From positions 1 to 64,000 of the forward strand of contig NZ_FNOT01000006.1 of assembly GCF_900107105.1 (NCBI RefSeq): a stretch of DNA of 64,000 bases, in the 5' to 3' direction. A model generated the notes under the pieces. That model saw nothing but the letters and a program-made list of their open reading frames with translations. It had not been told where the DNA came from and made no database searches. Positions within the stretch are counted from its first letter, which is position 1, and the number at the start of each line of letters is the position of its first letter. Made by a program: the position numbers and the translations under genes. Positions 43,169 to 51,501 of this stretch are shown here, piece after piece. The stretch comes from Geodermatophilus africanus (lineage in GTDB: Bacteria > Actinomycetota > Actinomycetes > Mycobacteriales > Geodermatophilaceae).

Positions 43169-43170
43169 CC

Positions 43171-43242
43171 CACTCTCGCGCTGTTGCACCCGCCCTCGCG
43201 CCGTTGCAGCAGCGTTGAGGCGTCAGGAACAGCGCGAGAGTG
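43171..43242. repeat. Inverted repeat after the PKD gene
   Basis: CACTCTCGCGCTGTT at 43171-43185 pairs perfectly (15 bp) with AACAGCGCGAGAGTG at 43228-43242. It lies between two convergent genes and may act as a bidirectional terminator, though without a T-run. Confidence 0.55.
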
Positions 43243-43247
43243 CGGCC

Positions 43248-43313
43248 ATTGCCGGGGTTGCTCGCGCAGTGCCGGCGCTGCGGCGGCGGCAGAGCGCGAG
43301 GAACGCCGGCAGT
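43248..43313. repeat. Dispersed palindrome, TTGCCGGGG family copy 2
   Basis: Left arm begins ATTGCCGGGGTTGCTCG and the right arm ends GAGGAACGCCGGCAGT, with an inner GCCGGCGCTGC region. Same design as 41519-41582, here ending 4 bp from the stop of the oxidoreductase gene. Confidence 0.7.
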
Positions 43314-43316
43314 GCC

Positions 43317-44213
43317 TCACCCCGAGGCCGGGACCTGTTCCCGGCAGCCTGACTCCAGCGCGCGGGCGGCGGTCGCCAGCACCGCGACGACGTCCCGCGC
43401 GAAAGCCACGTCGCAGGGGTGCGTCCCGCCGGTCACCACGGCCGCCGCCAGCTCGTCGACCGCCGCGGCGAAGGACTCGACCGGGCTCTCGGTGTCCGGC
43501 AGCAGCACTAGCCGGCCGGCGTCCCCGTGCACGAAGAACTCGACGCCCGTCGACATCGGCGCGACGGTGTGCGACAGCGTCAGCGTCGAGGCGACACCGG
43601 GCGTGGCGTGCTGCAGCACCAGGTGCACGGTGTCCCCCGCGCCGGCTCCGGCCTGCACCGAGACCACCGGCCCGAGCGTCGGCAGCAGCAAGGAGAGCGC
43701 GTGCGGGCCGATGTCCCACAGCGCGCCGTGCTCGCGTCGCCAGGCCGAGTCGAACGGACTGCCGGCCAGCGCGCTCAGCCACGAGCCGGCGCCACCGGCG
43801 AGCCGCGTGCGGGCCGCCTGGGCCATCCAGCTCGACGTCCCGGCCTGGAAGCGGAAGGTGAAGAACACCACCGAGGCGACCCCCGCGGCGCGCACCGCGG
43901 TGACCACCCGGTCGGCCTCGTCGAGCGAGAGCCCGATGGGCTTCTCCAGGAGCAGGTGCTTCCCGGCCGCCGCGGCCTGTTCGGCCAGCCCGACCTGCAC
44001 CGATGGCGGGACGGCGATCGCCACGGCGTCGACCTGGTCGAGCAGGGCGGCCAGGTCCGCGAAGCCGGGGACGTCGAAGTCCGCGCCGATCGCCTTGGCC
44101 TTGGACAGGTCGCGGCCCCACGTTCCCACCAGCTCGGCGGTCGGGTGCTCGGCCAGGGCGGCCGCGTGGACCGTCCGCGCCCAGTGGCCGGTGCCGAGCA
44201 CCCCGAAGCGCAC
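43317..44213 (-). CDS. Gfo/Idh/MocA-family oxidoreductase
   Basis: 298-residue NAD(P)-dependent dehydrogenase from GTG 44213, two bases after the upp stop, so upp and this gene form an operon. Seen: Rossmann start VRFGVLGTGHWARTVH, VDAVAIAVPP, and the family's catalytic-lysine motif LLEKPIGLSLDEADRV. The C-terminal domain has WDIGPHALSLLL. Members oxidise or reduce sugars, inositols or imines; the substrate is not predictable. Confidence 0.83.
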   Translation of the reverse strand: MRFGVLGTGHWARTVHAAALAEHPTAELVGTWGRDLSKAKAIGADFDVPGFADLAALLDQVDAVAIAVPPSVQVGLAEQAAAAGKHLLLEKPIGLSLDEADRVVTAVRAAGVASVVFFTFRFQAGTSSWMAQAARTRLAGGAGSWLSALAGSPFDSAWRREHGALWDIGPHALSLLLPTLGPVVSVQAGAGAGDTVHLVLQHATPGVASTLTLSHTVAPMSTGVEFFVHGDAGRLVLLPDTESPVESFAAAVDELAAAVVTGGTHPCDVAFARDVVAVLATAARALESGCREQVPASG

Positions 44214-44215
44214 GG

Positions 44216-44839
44216 TCAGACCGCCCCGAACTGACGGTCGCCGGCGTCCCCGAGCCCCGGGACGATGTAGGCCTTGTCGTTGAGCCCCTCGTCGACCGAG
44301 GCGGTGAACACCCGCAGCGGGAGCCCGCTCTCCTCCAGGCGGCGGACCCCCTCCGGCGCGGCCAGCGCGCAGAGCACCGTGATCGAGGTGGCGCCGCGCT
44401 CGGTGAGCAGCCCGCAGCAGTGCACGAGCGACCCGCCGGTGGCCAGCATCGGGTCCAGGACGAACACCTCGCGGTCGACCAGGGACGACGGGAGCGAGGC
44501 CATGTACGCCTCGGGCTGGAAGGTCGCCTCGTTGCGGGCCAGGCCGACGAAGCCCATCTGCGACTCCGGCAGCATCCCGTGCGCGGTGTCGGCCATCCCG
44601 AGCCCGGCCCGCAGCACCGGCACGATCAGCGGCGGCGCGGCCAGCCGGTAGCCGGTGGTGTCGGTGACCGGCGTGGTGATCGGCTCCTCGGCGACCGGCA
44701 GGTCGCGGGTGGCCTCGTAGACCAGCATCTGGGTCAGCTCCGCCAGGGCCGCGCGGAACGCCGCGTTGTCGGTCCGCTCGTCGCGCATGCGGGTCAGACG
44801 GGCACGGGCCAGCGGGTGGTCGACGACGGTGAGCTGCAC
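44216..44839 (-). CDS. upp: Uracil phosphoribosyltransferase
   Basis: 207-residue UPRT, converting uracil and PRPP to UMP. Seen: [18 protein letters not shown] (residues 6-23), PVLRAGLGM (about 75-83), the PRPP loop [12 protein letters not shown] (about 128-139) and the uracil-binding end [15 protein letters not shown]. Start GTG 44839 fits the family N-terminus (208 residues in E. coli) and TACCGT lies 7 nt upstream; a GTG three codons earlier would overlap that hexamer. First gene of a short operon with the oxidoreductase. Confidence 0.93.
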   Translation of the reverse strand: MQLTVVDHPLARARLTRMRDERTDNAAFRAALAELTQMLVYEATRDLPVAEEPITTPVTDTTGYRLAAPPLIVPVLRAGLGMADTAHGMLPESQMGFVGLARNEATFQPEAYMASLPSSLVDREVFVLDPMLATGGSLVHCCGLLTERGATSITVLCALAAPEGVRRLEESGLPLRVFTASVDEGLNDKAYIVPGLGDAGDRQFGAV

Positions 44840-44846
44840 GCGCGAC

Positions 44847-44852
44847 ACGGTA
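44847..44852 (-). promoter_or_regulatory. Candidate -10 hexamer (TACCGT) for upp
   Basis: TACCGT on the minus strand ends 7 nt before the upp GTG; leaderless spacing. Confidence 0.4.
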
Positions 44853-45008
44853 GCGGCCCGGTGGACCCCCGCTGGCGGCGCTGGCACGATCCCCGCCGTG
44901 ACGACGACGCAGGGGTGGCACCGCCGGTAGGTGGCTGCCCTCGTCGTCCGGCCCACCCGTCCCCGGTGGGCCGCGCACCCGGTCCACCTCCGTCCGAGGA
45001 GACCGCCC

Positions 45009-45470
45009 GTGCCCCCGATCGAGATCGGACCCCTGCCGCCCGGCGCGGCCGGCGAGCTGCTCACCCTGCAGCGCGCCGCCTACATCCCCGAGGCCCAGCT
45101 GTACGACGACGTCCGGCTGCCGGCGCTCGTCCAGACCCTGGACGAGCTGGCCGACGAGCTGACGCGCAGCACCTGCCTGGCTGCACTCGCGGGCCGCAGG
45201 CTGGTCGGTGCGGTGCGCACCCACGAGCGGGACGGCGTCCTGCACGTCGGCCGGCTCGCCGTCGTCCCGGACCTGCAGGGACACGGCATCGGCACGCGGC
45301 TGCTGCTGGCCGCGGAGCGGGCGACGCCACTCGCGCGGGCGACCCTGTTCACCGGCGCACGCAGCACCGCCAACCTGCGGCTCTACCGCCGGCACGGCTA
45401 CGTGGACGCCCACCGCGAGACCGTGCGCCCCGGCCTGGAGCTCGTGCACCTGGTCAAGGAGCTGCGGTGA
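45009..45470 (+). CDS. GNAT family N-acetyltransferase
   Basis: 153 residues from GTG 45009 with CGAGGAGA upstream. The acetyl-CoA signature is [22 protein letters not shown] (about 78-99), followed by [13 protein letters not shown]. The Q-GHGIG-T loop is canonical. Target unknown. It overlaps the next gene by 4 nt (GTGA), starting a run of coupled genes that leads into deoC. Confidence 0.83.
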   Translation: MPPIEIGPLPPGAAGELLTLQRAAYIPEAQLYDDVRLPALVQTLDELADELTRSTCLAALAGRRLVGAVRTHERDGVLHVGRLAVVPDLQGHGIGTRLLLAAERATPLARATLFTGARSTANLRLYRRHGYVDAHRETVRPGLELVHLVKELR

Positions 45471-46222
45471 GCGAGCTGCCCGGCGCGACCGACATCGGGG
45501 ACTTCCTGGTCAGCGCCCGGTCGTTCGACGAGTACCGCGTGATGTTCGCCCTGACCGACGCCGACCTGCGCGGCCGGGTCCTCGACTGCCCCGGCGGAGG
45601 CGCGTCCTTCACCGCGGCCGCCCGGGTCGGCGGGACCGCGGCGTTCGCCGTCGACCCCGTGTACGCGACCCCTCACCGCGAGCTGGTCGCCCGCCTCGAG
45701 GGTGAGCTGGAGCGGGGCAGCGCCTGGGCCACCGCCCACGCCGAGCGCTACGTCTGGGACTTCCACGGCGACCCCGCCGGCCACGCGCGGCTCCGGGCGG
45801 AGTCGGCGGCGGTCTTCGCGGGCGACCTGGCCGAGTGCCCGGGACACCACGTGGCGGCCGCCCTGCCGGACCTGCCGTTCGCCGACGGCGCCTTCGACCT
45901 GGTCCTCTCCTCGCACCTGCTGTTCACCTACGCCGACCGGCTGGACACCGGGTTCCACGTCGCCGCCCTGCGCGAGATGGCCCGCGTGGGCGCCGAGGTG
46001 CGCGTCTACCCGCTGGTCGACCAGGCCGGCCGGGCGCTGCCCGACCTGCTGGCCTGCGTGGTGGCCGAGCTGGGCGACGCCGGCGTGCAGGCGGAGGTCG
46101 AGGACGTCCCCTACGAGTTCCAGCGCGGCGCCCGCAGCATGCTGCGGCTCGGGGCGGTCCCCACCCGCACGGGTGTCCGGAACGCGGGCGCACCGGCGGC
46201 GGGAGGGAGAATGCCCGCATGA
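45467..46222 (+). CDS. SAM-dependent methyltransferase-like protein
   Basis: 251 residues. A Rossmann-like start RVLDCPGGGASFTAAARVGG (about 36-55) replaces the usual E/DxGxGxG, and the catalytic-domain core LPDLPFADGAFDLVLSSHLLFTYAD is typical of class I methyltransferase-like proteins. The C-terminal VEDVPYEFQRGARSMLRL is shared by a group of actinobacterial proteins of this type. Substrate unknown; the CPGGG variant may reflect altered SAM binding. Coupled to the GNAT gene before it and to deoC after it by 4-nt overlaps. Confidence 0.72.
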   Translation: MSELPGATDIGDFLVSARSFDEYRVMFALTDADLRGRVLDCPGGGASFTAAARVGGTAAFAVDPVYATPHRELVARLEGELERGSAWATAHAERYVWDFHGDPAGHARLRAESAAVFAGDLAECPGHHVAAALPDLPFADGAFDLVLSSHLLFTYADRLDTGFHVAALREMARVGAEVRVYPLVDQAGRALPDLLACVVAELGDAGVQAEVEDVPYEFQRGARSMLRLGAVPTRTGVRNAGAPAAGGRMPA

Positions 46223-47214
46223 CCCACGTGCTCGACCCCCGTGCGCCGGCGGCGGCGATCCCGCCGCGGCGCGAACCCCCGGCGCCGTACCGCGACGTGA
46301 CCCGCTCCGACGCCGCCTTCCGGGCCTTCCTGCACGGCCTCCCCGGGGTCGACCAGGTGGGCGCCGAGGCCCGCGTCGGCGTGCTCGGCACCCGGTCGAT
46401 CAAGACCACCGCCAAGGCCTGGGCCATCGACACCGCGATCTCGATGGTCGACCTCACCACGCTCGAGGGCGCCGACACCCCGGGCAAGGTCCGCAGCCTG
46501 GCCGCCAAGGCCCGCCGTCCCGACCCGGGCGACCCGACGACACCGCAGGTCGCCGCCGTCTGCGTCTACGGCGACCTCGCCGGCGTGGCCAGGGAGGCCC
46601 TGGCGGGAACCGGTATCCACGTCGCCGCCGTCGCCACCGCCTTCCCCAGCGGCCGGGCCAGCCGCGAGGTCAAGCTCGCCGACGTGCGGGACGCCGTGGC
46701 CAACGGCGCCGACGAGATCGACATGGTCATCGACCGCGGCGCCTTCCTGTCCGGGCGCCACCTCGACGTGTTCGACGAGATCGTCGCGGTGAAGCAGGCG
46801 TGCGGGGACGCCCACCTCAAGGTCATCCTCGAGACCGGCGAGCTGGTCACCCTCGACAACGTCCGCCGCGCCTCCTGGCTGGCGATGCTGGCCGGCGGCG
46901 ACTTCATCAAGACCTCCACCGGCAAGGTCTCCCCCGCGGCCACGCTGCCGGTCTGCCTGGTGATGATGGAGGCGGTCCGCGACTTCCGGGCCGCCACCGG
47001 CCGCCAGGTCGGCGTCAAGCCCGCCGGCGGCATCCGGACGACGAAGGACGCCGTCAAGCACCTGGTCCTCGTCAACGAGGTCGCCGGGCCCGACTGGCTC
47101 TCCCCCGACTGGTTCCGCTTCGGCGCCTCCAGCCTGCTCAACGACCTGCTCCTGCAGCGGCAGAAGCTGCGCACCGGCCACTACTCAGGGCCCGACCACG
47201 TGAGCGTCGACTGA
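46219..47214 (+). CDS. deoC: Deoxyribose-phosphate aldolase
   Basis: 331-residue aldolase cleaving 2-deoxyribose-5-phosphate to acetaldehyde and glyceraldehyde-3-phosphate. Seen: MVDLTTLEGADTPGKV (about 75-90), AVCVYGDL, VATAFPSG (about 144-151), NGADEIDMVID with the Asp, the Schiff-base region GGDFIKTSTGK (Lys about 233), and VGVKPAGGIRT with the second Lys. The next gene encodes an aldehyde dehydrogenase that could oxidise the acetaldehyde. The last codons (GPDHVSVD) lie in a 21-bp sequence repeated 65 bp further on, so the C-terminal tail may have been altered by a small duplication. Confidence 0.92.
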   Translation: MTHVLDPRAPAAAIPPRREPPAPYRDVTRSDAAFRAFLHGLPGVDQVGAEARVGVLGTRSIKTTAKAWAIDTAISMVDLTTLEGADTPGKVRSLAAKARRPDPGDPTTPQVAAVCVYGDLAGVAREALAGTGIHVAAVATAFPSGRASREVKLADVRDAVANGADEIDMVIDRGAFLSGRHLDVFDEIVAVKQACGDAHLKVILETGELVTLDNVRRASWLAMLAGGDFIKTSTGKVSPAATLPVCLVMMEAVRDFRAATGRQVGVKPAGGIRTTKDAVKHLVLVNEVAGPDWLSPDWFRFGASSLLNDLLLQRQKLRTGHYSGPDHVSVD

Positions 47215-47276
47215 TGGCCGGGCCTGCGGTCCCGACCGTCCTCCAGCCCTCCGCCCCCGACCACGTGAGCGTCGAC
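47191..47276. repeat. 21-bp direct repeat spanning the deoC stop region
   Basis: CCCGACCACGTGAGCGTCGA(C) occurs at 47191-47211, inside the end of deoC, and again at 47256-47276, just before the aldehyde dehydrogenase start. The second copy reads GGACCACG-like text where an RBS would be expected, so no strong Shine-Dalgarno is visible for that gene. Confidence 0.75.
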
Positions 47277-47281
47277 CAGCC

Positions 47282-48745
47282 ATGAGCACCCAGACCCCAC
47301 CCACCCACAGCCTGTTCGAGTACGCCCCCGCGCCCGAGTCGCGCTCCATCGTCGACATCGCGCCGTCCTACGGCCTGTTCGTCGACGGCGAGTTCGTCGA
47401 CGGGTCCGGCACCCCCCTCAAGACGGTCAACCCGGCCACCGAGGAGGTCCTCTCCGAGGTCCCGACCGCCACCGACGCCGACGTCGACCGCGCCGTCCGC
47501 GCCGCCCGGCGCGCGTTCACCCGCGTGTGGGGCCCGATGCGCCCGGCCGACCGCGGCAAGTACCTGTTCCGCATCGCCCGGCTGCTGCAGGAGCGGGCGC
47601 GGGAGTTCGCCGTCCTGGAGTCGCTGGACAACGGCAAGCCGATCCGGGAGTCCCGCGACGTCGACGTCCCCCTGGCCGCGGCGCACTTCTTCTACCACGC
47701 GGGCTGGGCCGACAAGCTCGACTGGGCGGGCCTGGGCCCCGGCCCCCGGCCGCTCGGCGTGGCCGGCCAGGTCATCCCGTGGAACTTCCCGCTGCTCATG
47801 CTGGCGTGGAAGGTCGCCCCGGCGCTGGCCACCGGCAACACCGTCGTCCTCAAGCCGGCCGAGACCACCCCGCTGACCGCGCTGCTGTTCGCCGAGGTCT
47901 GCCGCCAGGCCGACCTGCCGCCGGGCGTGGTCAACATCGTGACCGGTGCCGGCGAGACCGGCCGGGCCGTCGTCGAGCACGAGGACGTCGACAAGGTCGC
48001 CTTCACCGGGTCGACCGAGGTGGGCCGCTCCATCGCCCGCTCCGTCGCCGGCACCCGCAAGAGGCTCACCCTGGAGCTCGGCGGCAAGGCGGCCAACATC
48101 GTCTTCGACGACGCCCCGATCGACCAGGCCGTCGAGGGCATCGTCCAGGGCATCTTCTTCAACCAGGGCCACGTGTGCTGCGCCGGTAGCCGGCTGCTGG
48201 TGCAGGAGTCGGTCCACGAGGAGGTCATCGCCTCGCTGCAGCGACGCATCGGCACGCTGCGCCTGGGCGACCCGCTGGACAAGAACACCGACATCGGCGC
48301 GATCAACTCCGCCGAGCAGCTCGCCCGCATCCGGGAGCTGTCCGACATCGGGGAGGCCGAGGGGGCCAACCGCTGGCAGCCGGCGTGCGAGCTCCCCGAG
48401 CGCGGCTACTGGTTCCCGCCGACGGTGTTCACCGACGTCTCCCCCGCCCACCGCATCGCCCGCGACGAGGTCTTCGGGCCGGTCCTGTCGGTGCTCACCT
48501 TCCGCACGCCCGACGAGGCGGTGGCCAAGGCCAACAACACCACCTACGGGCTCTCGGCGGGCATCTGGACCGAGAAGGGCTCGCGGATCCTCGCGATCGC
48601 CGACCGGCTGCGCGCCGGGGTGGTGTGGGCCAACACGTTCAACAAGTTCGACCCGACATCGCCCTTCGGCGGCTACAAGCAGTCCGGCTACGGCCACGAG
48701 GGCGGCCGCCACGGGCTCGCCGCGTACCTGGAGGGTGGCCAGTGA
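47282..48745 (+). CDS. Aldehyde dehydrogenase family protein (complete)
   Basis: 487 residues. Seen: NAD-binding VIPWNFPLLMLAWKVAPALA (about 161-180), KPAETTPLTAL, FTGSTEVGRSI, the general base LELGGKAANIVFDD (Glu about 264), and the nucleophile NQGHVCCAGSR (Cys about 298/299). Likely oxidises acetaldehyde produced by DeoC to acetate or a related aldehyde (inferred from the neighbour). It overlaps by 4 nt a shortened aldehyde dehydrogenase gene, forming a two-subunit-like pair. Confidence 0.9.
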   Translation: MSTQTPPTHSLFEYAPAPESRSIVDIAPSYGLFVDGEFVDGSGTPLKTVNPATEEVLSEVPTATDADVDRAVRAARRAFTRVWGPMRPADRGKYLFRIARLLQERAREFAVLESLDNGKPIRESRDVDVPLAAAHFFYHAGWADKLDWAGLGPGPRPLGVAGQVIPWNFPLLMLAWKVAPALATGNTVVLKPAETTPLTALLFAEVCRQADLPPGVVNIVTGAGETGRAVVEHEDVDKVAFTGSTEVGRSIARSVAGTRKRLTLELGGKAANIVFDDAPIDQAVEGIVQGIFFNQGHVCCAGSRLLVQESVHEEVIASLQRRIGTLRLGDPLDKNTDIGAINSAEQLARIRELSDIGEAEGANRWQPACELPERGYWFPPTVFTDVSPAHRIARDEVFGPVLSVLTFRTPDEAVAKANNTTYGLSAGIWTEKGSRILAIADRLRAGVVWANTFNKFDPTSPFGGYKQSGYGHEGGRHGLAAYLEGGQ

Positions 48746-49611
48746 GCCCCGACCGTCTCGCCGTCCGCAAGACGTACAAGCTGTACGTGAACGGCGCCTT
48801 CCCGCGCTCGGAGTCCGGCCGGACCTATGAGGTGGCCGACGCCAAGGGGGCCTTCCTCGCCAACGCCGCGTGGGCCTCCCGCAAGGACGCCAGGGACGCC
48901 GTCGTCGCCGCCCGGGGCGCCTTCGCGAAGTGGTCGGGCGCCACCGCCTACAACCGCGGCCAGGTGCTGTACCGGGTGGCCGAGGTGATGGAGGGCCGGC
49001 ACGCGCAGTTCTGCGAGGAGGTCGCGGCCGGGGAGGGCCTGTCCTCGTCGAGGGCGCGCGCCGCCGTGGACGCCGCCATCGACCGCTGGGTCTGGTACGC
49101 CGGGTGGACCGACAAGCTCGGCGCCCTCCTCGGCGGGGCCAACCCGGTCGCCGGGCCGTACTTCGACTTCTCGCTGCCCGAGCCGACCGGCGTCGTCGCC
49201 GTCCTCGCCCCGCAGCGCTCCTCGCTGCTGGGCCTGGTCAGCGTGCTGGCGCCGGTGCTCACCGGGGGCAACACGGCCGTGGTCGTCACCTCCCGGGCCC
49301 GCCCGCTGCCCGCGGTCACCCTCGGCGAGGTGCTGGCGACCAGCGACGTCCCGGCCGGGGTGGCCAACCTGCTCACGGGGGACGCCGCGGAGATCGGTCC
49401 CTGGCTCGCCGAGCACGACGACGTCGACGCCATCGACCTCACCGGGGCCCCCGCCGACCGTGCGATGGAGCTCGAGCGCCTCGCCGCGGGCAGCATCAAG
49501 CGCGTCGTGCGGCCGCCGGCCGAGGAGCCGGACTGGTCGGCCGACCCGGGACTGACCCGGCTGACGCCGTTCCTGGAGACCAAGACGGTCTGGCACCCGA
49601 TCGGCCTCTGA
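48742..49611 (+). CDS. Truncated aldehyde dehydrogenase-like protein without catalytic cysteine
   Basis: 289 residues from GTG 48742. It keeps the N-terminal aldehyde dehydrogenase fold (YKLYVNGAFPRSESGRTYEV, AYNRGQVLYRVAEVME, PTGVVAVLAPQRSSLLGLVSVLAPVLTGGN, VPAGVANLLTG) but stops after the cofactor domain, before the Cys nucleophile; the usual PWNFP is APQRS. It ends TPFLETKTVWHPIGL, a tail I recall in such actinobacterial partner proteins, so this is a real shortened paralogue and not a random truncation. Probably a structural partner of the upstream enzyme (inference). Confidence 0.78.
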   Translation: MSPDRLAVRKTYKLYVNGAFPRSESGRTYEVADAKGAFLANAAWASRKDARDAVVAARGAFAKWSGATAYNRGQVLYRVAEVMEGRHAQFCEEVAAGEGLSSSRARAAVDAAIDRWVWYAGWTDKLGALLGGANPVAGPYFDFSLPEPTGVVAVLAPQRSSLLGLVSVLAPVLTGGNTAVVVTSRARPLPAVTLGEVLATSDVPAGVANLLTGDAAEIGPWLAEHDDVDAIDLTGAPADRAMELERLAAGSIKRVVRPPAEEPDWSADPGLTRLTPFLETKTVWHPIGL

Positions 49612-49651
49612 TCGGCCCCGTCCCGGGTCCCGCCCTGAGCTCGCGAAGGAT

Positions 49652-49668
49652 GGGGAGGACGGGGTCCT
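49652..49668. repeat. 17-bp dispersed GC-rich motif (pair member)
   Basis: GGGGAGGACGGGGTCCT is the exact reverse complement of 52937-52953 just after the acidic-protein stop. Both copies sit immediately 3' of genes. Confidence 0.55.
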
Positions 49669-49700
49669 CCTCCTGACACCCGATCGAGCTCTGACGGCCC

Positions 49701-50189
49701 TCAGTCCGCTGCGGGCGGCTCACCGGCCCGGTCGCCGGTGAGCCGCCGCGTCGCCTCCAACTGGGCGGCGGTCGCGGCGCGCAGGTACCGGACGACGGCC
49801 GTCAACTCGGTCTCGTCGAACCCGTCCCCCAGCGCCTCGAGCCGGTGCACCAGATCGGCGAAGACCTCCTGCTGGCGCACCAGGTGCCCGGGGTCGATCT
49901 CCACGAGGGAACGGCGGCCGTCGGTCGGGTGCGGCACCCGGCGCGCCACCTGCTTGCGCTCGAGCCGGTCCAGCAGCGCGGTCACCGACGCGGGCGCCAG
50001 CCCGGTGTGCCGCGCGAGATCGGCGGGGGTGAGCGGGCCCGCGCGGTGGATGACCTCCAGCGCCTTGGTCTCGGTGACCGACAGCCCGGCCAGCGCCCCG
50101 ACGGCCGTGTGGAACATGACCACCGCCGTCGAGAGCTCGCGGCCGGCGGCCAACGTCTGCGCGACCAGCTCCTCGCGCTCCCTTGACAC
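49701..50189 (-). CDS. MarR family transcriptional regulator
   Basis: 162-residue winged-helix protein from GTG 50189. Seen: VTETKALEVIHRAGPLTPADLARHTGLAPASVTALLDRLERKQ (about 38-80), the helix-turn-helix with recognition helix APASVTALLDRL, and the wing RRVPHPTDGRRSLVEI. MarR dimers usually repress themselves and a divergent gene; the divergent FAD monooxygenase 61 bp away is the likely target, and a perfect 18-bp palindrome lies between them. Confidence 0.88.
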   Translation of the reverse strand: MSREREELVAQTLAAGRELSTAVVMFHTAVGALAGLSVTETKALEVIHRAGPLTPADLARHTGLAPASVTALLDRLERKQVARRVPHPTDGRRSLVEIDPGHLVRQQEVFADLVHRLEALGDGFDETELTAVVRYLRAATAAQLEATRRLTGDRAGEPPAAD

Positions 50190-50215
50190 GACCGGAGCCT
50201 AGCCTCGACAGTTGT

Positions 50216-50233
50216 TTCGTTCGATCGAACGAA
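50216..50233. promoter_or_regulatory. Perfect 18-bp palindrome, candidate MarR operator
   Basis: TTCGTTCGATCGAACGAA reads the same on both strands and lies in the 61-bp divergent gap, 17 bp before the monooxygenase GTG and 26 bp before the marR GTG. Size and position are right for a MarR dimer. Confidence 0.65.
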
Positions 50234-50250
50234 CTTCTTTGGAGGCAGCG

Positions 50251-51459
50251 GTGGACGCGATCGTCGTGGGCGGCGGACTGGCGGGAGCGACGACGGCGCT
50301 GGCGTTGCACCGCATCGGCGCGGACGTGTCGGTCCATGAGGCGGCCGGACCGGCCGAGGGACTCGGCGCCTGGCTCACGCTGGCCGCGAACGGCCTCGAC
50401 GCGCTGGCCCCGCTCGGCCTGACCGAGGAGGTGGGTGCGGCCGGCTTCGCCACCCCGCGGATGACCATGCGCACCGCCGCCGGGCGGGAACTGGTCGCCT
50501 TCGACTCCTCGGCCCCGCGCCCGGACGGCCTGCAGGCGACCAGCACCCGCCGCGCGGACCTGTATGCGGTCCTGCACGGGGCACTGGCCCGCAGCGGGGT
50601 GCCCGTGCACCACGGGCGGCGGCTGCGGGACGCCGAGCACCTGCCCGGCGGCCGGGTGCGGGCGCACTTCGGCGACGGGACCACGGCCGAGGGCGACCTG
50701 CTGGTCGGCGCCGACGGTCTGCGGTCACGGACCCGGACGATCGTCGACCCCGCGGCTCCGGCCGCTCGCTACACGGGACTGCTCAACGTCGGCGGCTACG
50801 CCCGCAACACGGACCTCGGCCGGCCGCCCGGGGTCATGGACTTCTGGTTCGGCCGCCGGTGCTTCCTCGGCACGGTCGCGAGCCCGGACGGCGACGTGTG
50901 GTGGTTCGCCAACCCGCCGAGCGCGCAGGAGCCGACGCGCGCTGAACTCGCGGCCGACGACCCCGAGGCCTGGCGCCCGCGGCTGCGGGAGCTGTTCGCC
51001 GGGGACGACCTGCCCGTCGAGGCACTGCTGGCGGCCAGCGACCGCCTCTTCGCCGGCTGGCCGACCCACGACCTCCCCCGGGTGCCCACCTGGCACCGCG
51101 ACGGCGTGGTGCTCGTGGGCGACGCCGTGCACGCGGCATCCCCGGCGTCCGGGCAGGGGGCGGCGATGGCCTTCGAGGACGCCGTCACGCTGGCCCGCTG
51201 CCTGCGGGACCGGGCCACCCTCACCGAGGCCTGCACCGCGTACGAGACGCTGCGCCGGCGCCGGGTGCAGGCCGTCGTCCGGCGGGGCAAGCGGACCGGG
51301 GACACCAAGGCGCCGGGGCCCGTCGGCCGCTGGGCGCGCGACCGGGTGGCCATGCCGCTGTTCGCCCGCCACCTCGCCCGCACCGCGCGACGCGGCGCCA
51401 CGCCCGACGACTGGCTCACCGGTCACCACGTCGACTGGGACGAGCCGGTGCGCGCCTGA
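50251..51459 (+). CDS. FAD-dependent monooxygenase (PHBH type)
   Basis: 402 residues from GTG 50251 with GGAGG 6 nt upstream; an in-frame ATG at 50212 would run through the palindromic operator. Seen: FAD-binding VVGGGLAGATTALALH (about 5-20), the DG motif GADGLRSRTR (about 153-162) and VLVGDAVHAASPASGQGAAMAFEDA (about 287-311). Such enzymes hydroxylate aromatic or antibiotic-like compounds. Control by the divergent MarR regulator suggests induction by an aromatic ligand (inference). Confidence 0.87.
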   Translation: MDAIVVGGGLAGATTALALHRIGADVSVHEAAGPAEGLGAWLTLAANGLDALAPLGLTEEVGAAGFATPRMTMRTAAGRELVAFDSSAPRPDGLQATSTRRADLYAVLHGALARSGVPVHHGRRLRDAEHLPGGRVRAHFGDGTTAEGDLLVGADGLRSRTRTIVDPAAPAARYTGLLNVGGYARNTDLGRPPGVMDFWFGRRCFLGTVASPDGDVWWFANPPSAQEPTRAELAADDPEAWRPRLRELFAGDDLPVEALLAASDRLFAGWPTHDLPRVPTWHRDGVVLVGDAVHAASPASGQGAAMAFEDAVTLARCLRDRATLTEACTAYETLRRRRVQAVVRRGKRTGDTKAPGPVGRWARDRVAMPLFARHLARTARRGATPDDWLTGHHVDWDEPVRA

Positions 51460-51501
51460 ACCCGGGGGTGCGCTCCCGGGCCGACCGGGCAGGATGGGCG
51501 C

